Notes under the pieces: model-generated
The model's input: only the letters and a program-made list of their open reading frames with translations
Told to the model about the DNA's origin: nothing
The model's database searches: none
DNA from: Vulcanimicrobiia bacterium
GTDB taxonomy: Bacteria > Vulcanimicrobiota > Vulcanimicrobiia > Vulcanimicrobiales > Vulcanimicrobiaceae
Assembly: GCA_024281075.1 (NCBI GenBank)
Contig: JAMXLK010000036.1
Span: 1-57,164, forward strand
Length of the DNA: 57,164 nucleotides
Reading direction: 5' to 3'
Program-made: the position numbers and the translations under genes
Part shown: positions 16,216 to 25,544 of the stretch, in pieces
Layout of the letters: each line of letters starts with the position of its first letter
Position numbering within the stretch: the stretch's first letter is position 1

Positions 16216-16956
16216 TCAGTGCTTTCCTTGCGCTTCGTTCCGACTTCGCGCAACGAACTCGCCGGCACGGAAGAGGCTCTCGAAGGTGCCGGCGTCCGTC
16301 CAGGCTCCTTCGAGCACGTTATAGCGTAGGTCGCCTTGCGCGATATAGCGATTGTGCACGTCGGCGATTTCCAGCTCGCCGCGCGCTGATGGCTCCAAGT
16401 CGGCGATGAAATCGAAGACGCGCCCATCGAACATATAAACCCCGGCGACTGCATAGCGGCTCTTGGGCTGCGCCGGCTTCTCCTCGATTGCGACGATGCG
16501 GTCGTGGTCGAAGACGGGCACGCCGAAGCGCTGGGGATCGTCCACCGTTTTGAGCAGAATGCGCGCACCTGACGGCTGTGCTTCGAACTCGCGCAGATAG
16601 GGCGCGATGTCGTCCTCGAGGATGTTGTCGCCGAGAATCACGACGATGCGGTCGCCGTCGGCAAAGCGCTTGCAAAGACGCAGCGCATCGGCGATGCCGC
16701 GTTCGCCCTCCTGGTAGGCGTACGAGATGTTGTCGAGCCCGACGTCCGCGCCGCTGCCGAGCAGCCGCAGAAAGTCACCCGCCGAGTTGCCGCCGGTCAC
16801 GAGCATGACTTCCCGTATCCCGGCGCGACGCAGTGTTTCCAGCGGGTAGTAAATCATCGGCCGGTCGTAGACCGGGAGCAGATGTTTGTTGGTGACTTTC
16901 GTGAGCGGGCGCAGCCTCGAACCGAGGCCGCCCGCCAGAACGATGCCTTTGATCAT
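16216..16956 (-). CDS. rmlA: Glucose-1-phosphate thymidylyltransferase (short RmlA)
   Basis: 246 residues. It makes dTDP-glucose from glucose-1-phosphate and dTTP, feeding dTDP-rhamnose or other deoxysugars. The nucleotide loop GIVLAGGLGSRLRPLTK starts the protein, followed by NKHLLPVYDRPMIYYPLE and the metal-binding VILGDNI. Length matches the short, non-allosteric type. The frame runs on upstream, but MIKGIVLAGG is the family start, and this ATG overlaps the rmlB stop by 4 nt, so rmlB-rmlA are cotranslated. The next pathway genes rmlC and rmlD are not present here. Confidence 0.93.
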   Translation of the reverse strand: MIKGIVLAGGLGSRLRPLTKVTNKHLLPVYDRPMIYYPLETLRRAGIREVMLVTGGNSAGDFLRLLGSGADVGLDNISYAYQEGERGIADALRLCKRFADGDRIVVILGDNILEDDIAPYLREFEAQPSGARILLKTVDDPQRFGVPVFDHDRIVAIEEKPAQPKSRYAVAGVYMFDGRVFDFIADLEPSARGELEIADVHNRYIAQGDLRYNVLEGAWTDAGTFESLFRAGEFVARSRNEAQGKH

Positions 16957-17912
16957 TTGGCGGCACGCCACCAGGATTCGTGTTCGCGATACCATTGGAC
17001 CGTCTCGGTGATGCCGTCGTCGAAGGACGTTTGCGGCATCCATCCCAGCGCGCGCAACTTCGCCGAACTGACGGCATAGCGGCGATCGTGTCCCGGGCGA
17101 TCGGTAACGTGCTGCACGTGGGTCTCCATCGTGCGTCCGCACTCGCGCACGAGCCGGCGGGTAAGCGCGATATTGGTCATCGGCGTCTCGGCCGAAATGT
17201 TGTACACGTTTCCGACGCGCCCGCGTTCGAGCACATGAAGGATGGCGCGGGCGTGATCTTCGACGTACAACCAGTCGCGAATCTGCATCCCGTCGCCGTA
17301 AAGCGGGACCGGAAGATCGTCGAGCAGGTTCGTGACGAAGAGCGGCACGATTTTCTCGGGATACTGATAGGGGCCGTACGTATTACTCCCTCGCGTCACG
17401 AGCACCGGCGAGCCGTACGTCGTGTGATAGGCAAGCGCGAGGAGATCTGCGGCGGCCTTGCTTGCGGCGTAAGGACTGCGCGGCTGAAGGGCATCACTTT
17501 CGAGCGATGCGCCGGACGGAACGTTGCCGTAGACTTCGTCGGTCGAGACTTGCACGTAACGGGGAATGCGAAGCACCCGCACCGCTTCGAGAAGCACGTG
17601 CGTGCCGAGCACGTCCGTCCGGAGGAACGCCTCTGGTGCCGCGATCGACCGGTCAACGTGGGTCTCCGCGGCGAAATTCACGACGGCGTCGCCGCGGTTT
17701 CCGAACGCGGCAAGGACTGTAGCGCTGTCGCAAATGTCGCCTCGAACGAACCGGTAGCGCGAATGGACGGCGACGTCGTCAAGGTTAGCCGGATTGCCGG
17801 CGTAAGTCATGGCATCGAGATTGACAATCTCGACCTCCGGCCGCTCGCGCAGCACGAGGCGGATGAAGTGCGAGCCGATGAAGCCCAGTCCGCCCGTCAC
17901 GAGCCAGCGCAT
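16953..17912 (-). CDS. rmlB: dTDP-glucose 4,6-dehydratase
   Basis: 319 residues, short-chain dehydrogenase fold with bound NAD (GGLGFIGSH, residues 7-15). It converts dTDP-glucose to the 4-keto-6-deoxy sugar. The catalytic set T124-D125-E126 (STDEVYG) and Y148/K152 (YAASK) is intact, as is GPYQYPEKIVP for sugar nucleotide binding. It is upstream of rmlA with a 4-nt overlap. It starts 8 nt after the LuxR-type regulator ends, so all three minus-strand genes may share a transcript. Confidence 0.94.
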   Translation of the reverse strand: MRWLVTGGLGFIGSHFIRLVLRERPEVEIVNLDAMTYAGNPANLDDVAVHSRYRFVRGDICDSATVLAAFGNRGDAVVNFAAETHVDRSIAAPEAFLRTDVLGTHVLLEAVRVLRIPRYVQVSTDEVYGNVPSGASLESDALQPRSPYAASKAAADLLALAYHTTYGSPVLVTRGSNTYGPYQYPEKIVPLFVTNLLDDLPVPLYGDGMQIRDWLYVEDHARAILHVLERGRVGNVYNISAETPMTNIALTRRLVRECGRTMETHVQHVTDRPGHDRRYAVSSAKLRALGWMPQTSFDDGITETVQWYREHESWWRAAK

Positions 17913-17920
17913 GCGGCGCT

Positions 17921-20686
17921 CTACGCAGACGGCTTACCGGCGACCTGCTCGTTCATATCCTCGAGGAGCGCCGTGAGCTCGCGGCGAGACGTCAAGTCGA
18001 ACCGATCGAAGATTGCGGCAATATGCGTTTCGACGGTGCGCTCACCGATGAAGAGCTGGTCGGCGATTGCGCGATTGCTCTTGCCCTCTGCGGCGAGACG
18101 CGCTACCTCCAACTCGCGCGGCGTCAGGATTTGTTTTCCGGCACGGTGTCGAATGCGCCGACGCCGTTGTTCCAGCTCGCGTGCGTGGCGCAGGAAACCG
18201 TGCCGGCGATAGAGTTCCAGCGCCTCGGCGCTGCGGCCGCCGACTTCGAGCGCCTGCGCGCGTTCCCACGGCCATCCGATAACCTCGAACCGTGCGGCGG
18301 CGTCGCGCGCGAGTGACTTGGCGTCCGCGGCGTGCCGCCGGCGAGCGAGGCGCGCGTCAAAGAGCGCGAGGTGGGCGCGTGCCGCACGGTTGCCGGGATC
18401 GGTGGCCGCTTCGAGGAGTAACTTTCGCGCCATCGCACGTTCGCCGGTGCTTTCGCTGCCGGCAAGCTGGTCGAGCAGCCAAAAGGAAAAGTCCACCGTG
18501 CGAATCGTTTCCAGCGCCCGGGCGCGCAGCGCGCGTGCAGCCTCGCGCCGCCCAACCGCGTCGTAACAAGCGGCCGCGCAGCCCGCGAGCAAACCAATCC
18601 GCTGCGCTTCCCCTGAAGCGAAGGCTGCCTCGAGCATCTCGGGCGTTATGAAGGCAAGGGCGGTCGCATCGTCGCCGCGGTAGTACGCGAGCCGGATGCC
18701 GAGTGCAACGCGTGCGTCGCGCGTCATCGCGATTCCCGGCGGCAGCCGCGCGTCTTCGCGTTGGCGATTCGCAACCGCATCGAGGTCGCCGCCGAGGAGT
18801 TCTGCGAATGCAATCCCTTGAATCGTTGAGGCTCGTACCTTAGCGAACTCGGCCGTGACGCAGGCGGCTGCTTCGTCGTGCGCCGCTCGGGCGCGATCGG
18901 TCCAACCGGTGGCGGTAGCGCGGCTTGCGTAGTTGTTGAGGGTCCATGCAAGCTGCTCGGGATCGTTGAGAGCACGCACAATGGAGACGGCCGCTTCGTA
19001 ATGGTCGAACGCCTCCATGAGTGCGCCTGAGGTCGCGGCGACGATCGCGCGCACCATGCACGCGTTGCGCCGGTCCACCGGCGAGTGCTCCCCGGGAACG
19101 GCTTCAGCTAAGGCCAGATACGCGATGGCCGATTCGTTTTTGCCTTGCAGCGCTTCGAAGTGTGCGAGCGTAACGTACGCATCGTAGGCGACGGCGCCTT
19201 GCTCGCCGCTCAAACGCAATGCGCGCAAGCCGATTTCCGATGCCGATTTCGGCTGCCCCATCTCGTAGGTGCGGCGCGCCAGCCGGATGGCAAGCGATGC
19301 CGCCCTCGGGGTTTCCCCGGCCGCTTCATAAGCATTGACCGCCCGTTGCGCGAACTCGCACGCATCCTCGATGTGGGCGTTTGCAGAAAGCGCCCGTGAA
19401 AATTTCTCACAGAGTGCGGCATACGTTGGATGCGAATCGCTGCGCGTATCGACTGCCCCCCGATAGGCAATCTCCGCATCGCGATGCGCGTTTCGATAGA
19501 GGGCTGCATCGCCGGCGCGCTCATAGGCTGCACTGGCACGTTCCGAGTCGCCGGCAGCTCCCCAGTGATAGGCGAGATCCGACGGCTCGGCGTCGGCGTT
19601 CCGTACGAGACGCTCGGCAACGTCGCGATGTATCGCACGCGCCTGAATCGCAAGCAGCTCGTGATAAAGGATCTCACGAGTAATGGCGTGACGGAACGTA
19701 AAGCGCCCGATCCGACCGGGGACTTCGCACACGAGTTGAGCTTCACGACTCGATGCGAGCGCATCGAAGACTTCGGAATCCGTTGACCCGCTCACGGCCT
19801 CCAGGAGCGCCGCATCGAAGGTGCGTCCGATAACCGATGCGTAGAGCAAGATTCGGCGCGTTTCCGTACGCAGCGCTTCGAATCGCGCGAGCACGCCGGC
19901 CCGAATGCTGAGCGGCGGCAAGGCGGCGGGCGCGTCGGATTCGATTGACAGTAATGCGCCGACGAGCTCCTCCGCAAAATACGGCTTGCCTTCCGCCAAT
20001 GCGCAAACGCGGTCGACGGCGCGTTCGTCGACTGCGCGTCCCTTCGGCCAAAGGGCCGTAACGAGCGTGCGAATTTCGTGGACGGGCAGCGGAGCGACGT
20101 GCAGCAACGTCGCGCCGCGCCGGACCAAATCCGCGAACGTTTCTTGACGTGCATGGTCGCGCTCGAGATAGTCCGAGCGGAGCGCGCCGAGCACCAACAT
20201 TGGTAAGGGCGCAATCCTCGGTGTCAAAAAACTGAGGAACTCCAGCGTCGCAAAGTCGGCCCATTGCAAGTCGTCCAGCAGCAGCACGAGCGGCGCTGCT
20301 AGCGATGCGAGTGCATTTGCGGCATCGGTGAACGCACGGTACCGGGCCGTTTCCGAAGGCTGCCCGGTCGTTGCAAACGATTCCAATGCAAACGGGTCGG
20401 AGAGCGCGAGATCCGCGAATAGCTCGCGCAACGGAGCAAACGGCGGACAGAGCGACTCGAAACAGCTCGCGGCGCCGATGCGTGCGCCTGCCGAGCTTGC
20501 GAACGCCGCGAACTCCTGGAGCAACCGGGTCTTCCCGACGCCGGCCTCCCCCGAGAGCATGGCCAGCGCCCCGCCGCCGCTGCAAGCTCGCTCGTAGTTT
20601 CGCCGCAGCCCTTCGAGCAGCGGCTCCCTACCGATGAGCGGGCTCCGAGATTGCTCCGTCGTTCCTCCGTACACGTCCCGATGCAC
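17921..20686 (-). CDS. Large ATP-binding LuxR-family (LAL) transcriptional regulator
   Basis: 921 residues. The N-terminal AAA/STAND ATPase has Walker A GEAGVGKT (46-53) and Walker B LVLLLDDLQWAD (about 136-147), followed by a long alpha-helical TPR-like middle (about 380-800). The last 65 residues are a LuxR helix-turn-helix (LTPRELEVARLAAEGKSNRA then IADQLFIGERTVETHIAAIF). LAL proteins sense a ligand through the middle domain and activate promoters when ATP is bound. It is divergent from a methyltransferase across a 58-bp gap, the most likely target, and upstream of rmlB/rmlA. Confidence 0.9.
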   Translation of the reverse strand: MHRDVYGGTTEQSRSPLIGREPLLEGLRRNYERACSGGGALAMLSGEAGVGKTRLLQEFAAFASSAGARIGAASCFESLCPPFAPLRELFADLALSDPFALESFATTGQPSETARYRAFTDAANALASLAAPLVLLLDDLQWADFATLEFLSFLTPRIAPLPMLVLGALRSDYLERDHARQETFADLVRRGATLLHVAPLPVHEIRTLVTALWPKGRAVDERAVDRVCALAEGKPYFAEELVGALLSIESDAPAALPPLSIRAGVLARFEALRTETRRILLYASVIGRTFDAALLEAVSGSTDSEVFDALASSREAQLVCEVPGRIGRFTFRHAITREILYHELLAIQARAIHRDVAERLVRNADAEPSDLAYHWGAAGDSERASAAYERAGDAALYRNAHRDAEIAYRGAVDTRSDSHPTYAALCEKFSRALSANAHIEDACEFAQRAVNAYEAAGETPRAASLAIRLARRTYEMGQPKSASEIGLRALRLSGEQGAVAYDAYVTLAHFEALQGKNESAIAYLALAEAVPGEHSPVDRRNACMVRAIVAATSGALMEAFDHYEAAVSIVRALNDPEQLAWTLNNYASRATATGWTDRARAAHDEAAACVTAEFAKVRASTIQGIAFAELLGGDLDAVANRQREDARLPPGIAMTRDARVALGIRLAYYRGDDATALAFITPEMLEAAFASGEAQRIGLLAGCAAACYDAVGRREAARALRARALETIRTVDFSFWLLDQLAGSESTGERAMARKLLLEAATDPGNRAARAHLALFDARLARRRHAADAKSLARDAAARFEVIGWPWERAQALEVGGRSAEALELYRRHGFLRHARELEQRRRRIRHRAGKQILTPRELEVARLAAEGKSNRAIADQLFIGERTVETHIAAIFDRFDLTSRRELTALLEDMNEQVAGKPSA

Positions 20687-20730
20687 GGCTCACGCCGCGT
20701 TGCTATGGTGCTAAAAACGGTTTCTTTTAG

Positions 20731-20738
20731 AGGAGGTC
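20731..20738 (+). promoter_or_regulatory. Shine-Dalgarno that supports the TTG start of the methyltransferase
   Basis: AGGAGGTC lies 6 nt before TTG 20745. It is the strongest ribosome binding site in the area and supports the TTG start over any internal ATG. It lies within the 58-bp divergent promoter region shared with the LAL regulator. Confidence 0.65.
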
Positions 20739-20744
20739 GATACC

Positions 20745-21818
20745 TTGACTACGACAACGCCGCCGATCGATCAGGCAAAACTGGAAGCAGCCATTGGACG
20801 ATTCTTGGGTGACGCCGGAGCGATGATGACGGCCGTGGGGGTTCTGACCGGCGACAAGCTGGGGCTTTATAAGGCACTTGCCGACGGAGGGCCTCAGACC
20901 TCGACGCAGCTTGCAGAACGCACGCAAACGCACGAACGATACATTCGCGAGTGGCTCGCGACTCAAGCCGCGGCCGGATACGTTACGTACGATCCTGCAA
21001 CCGAGCGATTCGAATTACCCGCCGAACACGTCCCGTTGCTGGCCGACGAGCGGAACGAGCTCAACATGTGCGGCATCTTTGCGATGGGACAACCGCTCTT
21101 CGCCGACGAGCCACGGATCGCCGAAGCGTTCAAGAGCGGGCGCGGCGTGGGCTGGCACGAGCACGATCCCCGGCTGTACGGCGTGACCGATCGAATCTTT
21201 CGCAACGGATATGCGGCGCATCTCGTTGCGGACTGGCTTCCGGCCCTGAACGGGATCGAAGCGAAGTTGCGAACCGGCGCGACCGTCGCCGACGTCGGCT
21301 GTGGTTACGGAAGCTCGACGATTCTCATGGCGAAAGCGTATCCGATGTCGACGTTTGTCGGATACGATTATCACGAACCTTCCATCGCGGCGGCACGCGA
21401 AGCCGCACGCCGCGAGGGGCTTGCCGACCGCGTCCGGTTCGAAATCGCATCGGCAAACTCGATGCCGGCGGGGCAGTTCGACCTCATCTGTTACTTTGAT
21501 TGCGTGCATGACATGGGCGATCCGGTCGGCGCGCTTGCGTCGGGGCGAGAGTCACTCAAAAACAACGGCGCCATTATGATCGTCGAACCGTATGCCGGCG
21601 ATGCGCTCGAGCAGAATCTCACGCCGATCGGGCGTATCTTTTACGCGGCGTCGACGATGCTGTGCACGCCGTCGGGTCTCGCGCAGGGCCCCGGGCTCGC
21701 TCTGGGAGCGCAAGCGGGCGAAGCCCGAACCGGTGAGATCGCGCGGCGCGCCGGGTTCTCAGACTTCCGCCGCGCCGCGGAGACGCCGTTCAACATCGTC
21801 TACGAAGCCCGCCCGTAA
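20745..21818 (+). CDS. Class I SAM-dependent methyltransferase with N-terminal winged-helix domain
   Basis: 357 residues. The N-terminal part (about 15-90) looks like a dimerisation winged helix as in O-methyltransferases (GLYKALADGGPQTSTQLAER, YIREWLATQAAAGYV). The SAM-binding motif VADVGCGYGSSTILMAKAYP (about 185-204) and FDLICYFDCVHDMGDP are typical of this group. The acceptor is unknown. It resembles a widespread family of methyltransferases in actinobacteria and Chloroflexi. It is divergent from the LAL regulator, which may control it, and ends just before the rpsB promoter. Confidence 0.85.
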   Translation: MTTTTPPIDQAKLEAAIGRFLGDAGAMMTAVGVLTGDKLGLYKALADGGPQTSTQLAERTQTHERYIREWLATQAAAGYVTYDPATERFELPAEHVPLLADERNELNMCGIFAMGQPLFADEPRIAEAFKSGRGVGWHEHDPRLYGVTDRIFRNGYAAHLVADWLPALNGIEAKLRTGATVADVGCGYGSSTILMAKAYPMSTFVGYDYHEPSIAAAREAARREGLADRVRFEIASANSMPAGQFDLICYFDCVHDMGDPVGALASGRESLKNNGAIMIVEPYAGDALEQNLTPIGRIFYAASTMLCTPSGLAQGPGLALGAQAGEARTGEIARRAGFSDFRRAAETPFNIVYEARP

Positions 21819-21820
21819 GC

Positions 21821-21849
21821 TTGGAGGTCTGAGACAGCCGTGCTATAAT
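21821..21849 (+). promoter_or_regulatory. Promoter of the rpsB-tsf-pyrH-frr operon
   Basis: TTGGAG (21821-21826) and TATAAT (21844-21849) are separated by exactly 17 nt. A TG at 21841-21842 gives an extended -10. Transcription would begin near 21856 and leave a leader of about 100 nt before rpsB. Confidence 0.75.
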
Positions 21850-21855
21850 CGCGCG

Positions 21856-21959
21856 GCTGTCTGTCACTTCACCCCGCAAGGAAGCAGGGTGGCAATGGCT
21901 CCACGACGCGACCGCGATGCCAGGGAAGGGCCGCGGCCGGGAGCCAGAAAGGTAACGTT
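21856..21959 (+). promoter_or_regulatory. Structured leader of rpsB, possible ribosomal-protein autoregulatory site
   Basis: The leader is GC-rich and can fold: CACCC (from about 21874) with GGGTG near 21890, and GGCTCC with GGAGCC enclosing a segment that contains GCCGCGGC. AAAGG just before the ATG is the ribosome binding site. Leaders of rpsB operons are often bound by S2 protein; here this rests on position and eye-folding only. Confidence 0.35.
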
Positions 21960-22727
21960 ATGACCGTCGTAACCATGAGGGAACTCCTCGAGGCAGGGGT
22001 CCATTTCGGGCATCAGACCCGCCGCTGGAACCCCAAGATGAAACCCTATATTTTTCAAGAGCGCAACGGGATCTATATCATCGATCTCGCGCTCACCGTT
22101 CAACGGCTGCGCGACACCTATGAAGTCGTCAAGCAGCTCGCGCGCGAGGGTCGCGTCATTCTCTTCGTCGGGACGAAGAAGCAAGCGCAAGACGTCGTTC
22201 GTGAAGAGGCCGAGCGCGCGAGCACGTTCTACGTCAACCAACGTTGGCTGGGCGGGACGCTCACAAACTTCTCGACGATACAGAAGCGCATCGCTCGTTT
22301 GCGCGAGCTCGAAAACATGAAGTTGCAAGGCGACTTCGAGCGGCTTCCTAAAAAGGAAGTTGCGAAGCTGCAGGACGAGATGAACCGGCTCGAGCGCTTC
22401 CTCGGTGGAATTAAAGATATGCACCGGCTGCCCGACGCGATCTTCGTCGTCGATCCCAAGAAAGAGCGAATCGCGGTACTCGAAGCCCGCAAGCTGAAGA
22501 TTCCGATCATCGCGGTAATCGATACGAACTGCGATCCTGACGAGATCGACTATCCGATCCCCGGTAACGACGACGCAATTCGCGCGGTCAAGCTGATGGT
22601 CGGTAAGATCGCCGACGCGATCATCGAGGGTCGCACGGAGAGTGAGAGCGCGTACGATTCGGCGGCCTACGAGACGCCTCAAGAGTACGAAGAAATGCCG
22701 ACGACGCTCGCGGAGGCGGGCCGTTGA
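21960..22727 (+). CDS. rpsB: 30S ribosomal protein S2
   Basis: 255 residues. Family marks: [20 protein letters not shown] near the start, [40 protein letters not shown], and the C-terminal [13 protein letters not shown]. It joins the 30S subunit late and supports S1 binding. An acidic tail ([19 protein letters not shown]) extends past the core. It opens the conserved rpsB-tsf-pyrH-frr cluster and overlaps tsf by 4 nt (TTGA). Confidence 0.97.
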   Translation: MTVVTMRELLEAGVHFGHQTRRWNPKMKPYIFQERNGIYIIDLALTVQRLRDTYEVVKQLAREGRVILFVGTKKQAQDVVREEAERASTFYVNQRWLGGTLTNFSTIQKRIARLRELENMKLQGDFERLPKKEVAKLQDEMNRLERFLGGIKDMHRLPDAIFVVDPKKERIAVLEARKLKIPIIAVIDTNCDPDEIDYPIPGNDDAIRAVKLMVGKIADAIIEGRTESESAYDSAAYETPQEYEEMPTTLAEAGR

Positions 22728-23323
22728 TCTCGTATCAGCCGAAACCCGAAGAGATCAAGGCGCTCCGTGAAGAGACGAGCGCGCCGATGCTGGATTGCCG
22801 CCGCGCGCTTTTGGATGCGGCCGGCGACGTGGAACGCGCCAAGGCATTACTGCTCGAGCGCGGTGCGGCGCAAGCGGCAAAAAAGGCGGAGCGTGCCGCC
22901 GAAGAGGGTCTGGTCGCGAGTTATATTCACGCCGGCGGCAAGATCGGCGTGCTCGTCGAGGTCAACAGCGAAACGGATTTTGTCGCGCGCAACCCCAAGT
23001 TCGCCGAACTTTCGCGCGATATCGCGATGCACGTTGCCGCGATGTCTCCCAAATATATCGACCGCGAAGCCGTTCCGGCCGAGATCGTCGAACGGATGCG
23101 CGCAGAGTTCCGTGGCGCGATTCCAGCGGGGAAGCCGCCCGAGGTCGGCGACCGGATCGTCGAAGGCAAGCTCAACAAATGGTATGAAGAGCATTGCTTG
23201 CTCGATCAAGCGTTTGTCAAAGACGACTCTATCAGCGTCGGCGAGCTGATCTTCCGCGCGATCGGCGCGCTCGGCGAAAAGATACGCGTGCGGCGCTTTG
23301 CGCGATATGCCCTTGGCGAGTAA
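22724..23323 (+). CDS. tsf: Elongation factor Ts (short form)
   Basis: 199 residues from TTG 22724, overlapping the rpsB stop. It exchanges GDP for GTP on EF-Tu. The N-terminal UBA-like domain ([20 protein letters not shown]) and the [15 protein letters not shown] core, with the Thr-Asp-Phe-Val motif that inserts into EF-Tu, are intact. The length is that of the short Thermus/cyanobacteria-type EF-Ts rather than the ~280-residue E. coli form. Overlaps pyrH by 17 nt. Confidence 0.95.
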   Translation: MISYQPKPEEIKALREETSAPMLDCRRALLDAAGDVERAKALLLERGAAQAAKKAERAAEEGLVASYIHAGGKIGVLVEVNSETDFVARNPKFAELSRDIAMHVAAMSPKYIDREAVPAEIVERMRAEFRGAIPAGKPPEVGDRIVEGKLNKWYEEHCLLDQAFVKDDSISVGELIFRAIGALGEKIRVRRFARYALGE

Positions 23324-24065
23324 CGGCGTTCCGCGGTTTCGCCGCGTTCTGCTGAAGATATCCGGCGAGGCATTCGCCGGTAACGGCGCCAGCGTGGACG
23401 TCAATACGACGCAGGTGATGGCCGAAGAGATTGCGGAGGTCAGCCGCGCCGGCGTGTCGGTTGCGGTCGTCGTCGGCGGCGGCAACATCTGGCGTGGGAA
23501 GGTCCACGAAGAGGCCGGCATGGACCGCGCCACGGCAGATTATATGGGAATGCTGGCGACGGTCATTAACGCACTCGCGTTACAGGACTCGCTGGAGCGA
23601 ATGGGCGTCGCGTCGCGCGTCCAAACCGCGATCGCCATGCATCAAATCGCCGAGCCTTACATCCGCCGTCGCGCGATACGTCATCTCGAAAAGGGACGCG
23701 TGGTCATCTTTGCAGCCGGCACCGGGAACCCGTACTTCACGACCGATACGACGGCGGCATTGCGTGCCGTCGAAGTGAACGCCGAAGCGATCCTGAAGGC
23801 GACGAAAGTGGACGGCATTTATACGGCCGATCCGAAGAAAGATCCCCGAGCGACCCGCTTCGAGCGCCTCGACTACATGGAAGTGCTGCAGCGCGGCCTC
23901 GAGGTGATGGACTCCACCTCCATGGCGCTTTGCATGGACAACGCGTTGCCGGTCATCGTTTTCGACATGTCGGTCACCGGCAACATCCGGCGCGTCATTT
24001 GGGGTGAAGCCATCGGGACGTACGTCGGGCGCCGCGAAACGGCGCCGGTAGGAGGCGCAGGGTGA
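23307..24065 (+). CDS. pyrH: UMP kinase
   Basis: 252 residues. It phosphorylates UMP to UDP in pyrimidine and cell-wall precursor supply. The amino-acid-kinase fold is marked by [44 protein letters not shown] and [17 protein letters not shown] chose ATG 23307; TTG 23298 is three codons upstream in frame, and both lie inside tsf. The stop overlaps frr by 4 nt. Confidence 0.96.
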   Translation: MPLASNGVPRFRRVLLKISGEAFAGNGASVDVNTTQVMAEEIAEVSRAGVSVAVVVGGGNIWRGKVHEEAGMDRATADYMGMLATVINALALQDSLERMGVASRVQTAIAMHQIAEPYIRRRAIRHLEKGRVVIFAAGTGNPYFTTDTTAALRAVEVNAEAILKATKVDGIYTADPKKDPRATRFERLDYMEVLQRGLEVMDSTSMALCMDNALPVIVFDMSVTGNIRRVIWGEAIGTYVGRRETAPVGGAG

Positions 24066-24619
24066 CGGATACCTACTTCAAAGAGGTCGAATCGCGCATG
24101 CACAAGTGCGTCGAAGCGACGCGCAGCGAGTTTGCCTCTATCCGCACGGGGCGCGCCTCGCCCGCGTTGCTCGATCGCATCGTGGTCGAAGCGTACGGCC
24201 AGCCGGTTCCGCTCAAACAAGTCGCCGGTGTTTCGACTCCGGACTCGCGCACGCTGCTGATTACCGCCTGGGACAAAGGCGTCGTGCCGTCGATCCGCAA
24301 GGCGGTGGAAAAGAGCGATCTCGGATTGACGCCCAACGTCGACGGATCGGCGATCCGCCTGTCGATTCCGCCGCTCAACGAAGAGCGCCGGCGCGAGCTC
24401 GCCAAGCTGGTGAAAAAGAAGGCCGAGGACGGCAGGATCGCGGTGCGCAACGTTCGCCACCGGGCCCACGACGAGCTCAAAGGGCAGCTCAAATCGCACG
24501 ATATCACCGAAGACGACAACAAGCGCATGCAAGATTCGCTTCAAAAGCTTACGGATAAATACGTCAAGGAGATCGACGGGCTCGTCGCGGCCAAAGAAAA
24601 AGAGATCATGGAAGTGTGA
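24062..24619 (+). CDS. frr: Ribosome recycling factor
   Basis: 185 residues from GTG 24062, overlapping pyrH by 4 nt. It splits post-termination ribosomes together with EF-G. The family motif [21 protein letters not shown] and the C-terminal [15 protein letters not shown] and [20 protein letters not shown] are conserved, and the length is exact for the family. It overlaps a small conserved-looking ORF by 4 nt (GTGA). Confidence 0.97.
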   Translation: MTDTYFKEVESRMHKCVEATRSEFASIRTGRASPALLDRIVVEAYGQPVPLKQVAGVSTPDSRTLLITAWDKGVVPSIRKAVEKSDLGLTPNVDGSAIRLSIPPLNEERRRELAKLVKKKAEDGRIAVRNVRHRAHDELKGQLKSHDITEDDNKRMQDSLQKLTDKYVKEIDGLVAAKEKEIMEV

Positions 24620-24804
24620 GCGAGGATTTGGTGCTCGTGCCCGAGGTCGAGGCGCGGCGCACGCTGCGCGGGCGCCGCATCCGCATACAAATGGTCGCTC
24701 CCATCGGTCCCTGGATCGGTTGCGGAACGCTGCGCGTACTTCGGCTTATTGAAACGGAAGAGGCTGCGGTGATCGCGGTCGGATACGAGGCGTATCGCCA
24801 ATGA
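24616..24804 (+). CDS. Small protein of unknown function between frr and uppS
   Basis: 62 residues, starting at GTG 24616 in a 4-nt overlap with frr and ending in a 4-nt overlap with uppS (ATGA). That tight fit on both sides argues for a real gene. The sequence (LVLVPEVEARRTLRGRRIRI, GTLRVLRLIETEEAAVIAVG) looks like a small beta-strand domain, perhaps four or five strands, with one Cys. I know no family for it. It may be a lineage-specific part of this otherwise universal block. Confidence 0.6.
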   Translation: MSEDLVLVPEVEARRTLRGRRIRIQMVAPIGPWIGCGTLRVLRLIETEEAAVIAVGYEAYRQ

Positions 24805-25544
24805 GCCTATCGCTTGCCGCGGGCGCGCGCCCGGCAGTCGAGCGACGCGGCATTCCGCGCCACGTCGCGATCATCATGGACGGAAACCGGCGCTGGGCCA
24901 AAGAGCGCGGCCTGCCGGCAATCGAGGGGCATCGCCGGGGCATGATCGCGCTGCGTCACGTAACGCGGGTCGCAAGCGATCTCGGCGTCGAAGCGCTGAC
25001 GGTCTACGGCTTCTCCACGGAGAATTGGAATCGCGACGCCCGCGAGATCTCGCTGCTCTTCGAGCTGTGCGTTTACTTTGCCCGCAACGAGCTCATCGAG
25101 CTGCGGCGCAACAACGTGCGGGTCTGCGTCATTGGCGATTGGGAGTCGTTGCCCGGCGCGCCGCGCAGCGCGCTGGCAGAACTTCAGGCGCAAACCGCTG
25201 CAAACACGGGCCTGCTGCTCAACCTCGCGGTAAACTACAGCTCGCACGCCGAGCTCGAACGCGCAGTGCGTGCGATCGCGCGCGACGTCGCGGCGGGTAA
25301 ACTGGAACCCGACGCCATTGACGAAGCGCTCATCGCGCGCCACCTCTACACCGCCGGCTTGCCCGAGCTCGACTTGCTCATCCGGCCAGGCGGCGAACAG
25401 CGTCTCTCGAACTTTCTCCTCTATCAGGCCGCATACGCGGAGCTGATCATGACCGACGTTTACTGGCCCGACTTCTCGAAGGATGATTTCACACGAGCGT
25501 TGATCGATTTTCAACAGCGGGAACGGCGCTTCGGCGGGACTTGA
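24801..25544 (+). CDS. uppS: Undecaprenyl diphosphate synthase (cis-prenyltransferase)
   Basis: 247 residues. It condenses isopentenyl diphosphate units onto farnesyl diphosphate to make the C55 carrier for peptidoglycan and other surface glycans. Conserved: HVAIIMDGNRRWAKERG with the catalytic Asp, HRRGMIALRHV, TVYGFSTENWNR, and the C-terminal LIRPGGEQRLSNFLLYQAAY. Both gene borders overlap neighbours by 4 nt. The carrier lipid links this gene to the Amj flippase and the GT39/GtrA genes further on. Confidence 0.96.
   Translation: MSLSLAAGARPAVERRGIPRHVAIIMDGNRRWAKERGLPAIEGHRRGMIALRHVTRVASDLGVEALTVYGFSTENWNRDAREISLLFELCVYFARNELIELRRNNVRVCVIGDWESLPGAPRSALAELQAQTAANTGLLLNLAVNYSSHAELERAVRAIARDVAAGKLEPDAIDEALIARHLYTAGLPELDLLIRPGGEQRLSNFLLYQAAYAELIMTDVYWPDFSKDDFTRALIDFQQRERRFGGT

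Noticed and set aside
16980-18212. A 410-codon plus-strand frame
   Set aside because: It is antisense to rmlB and the LAL regulator, both with clear motifs on the minus strand.
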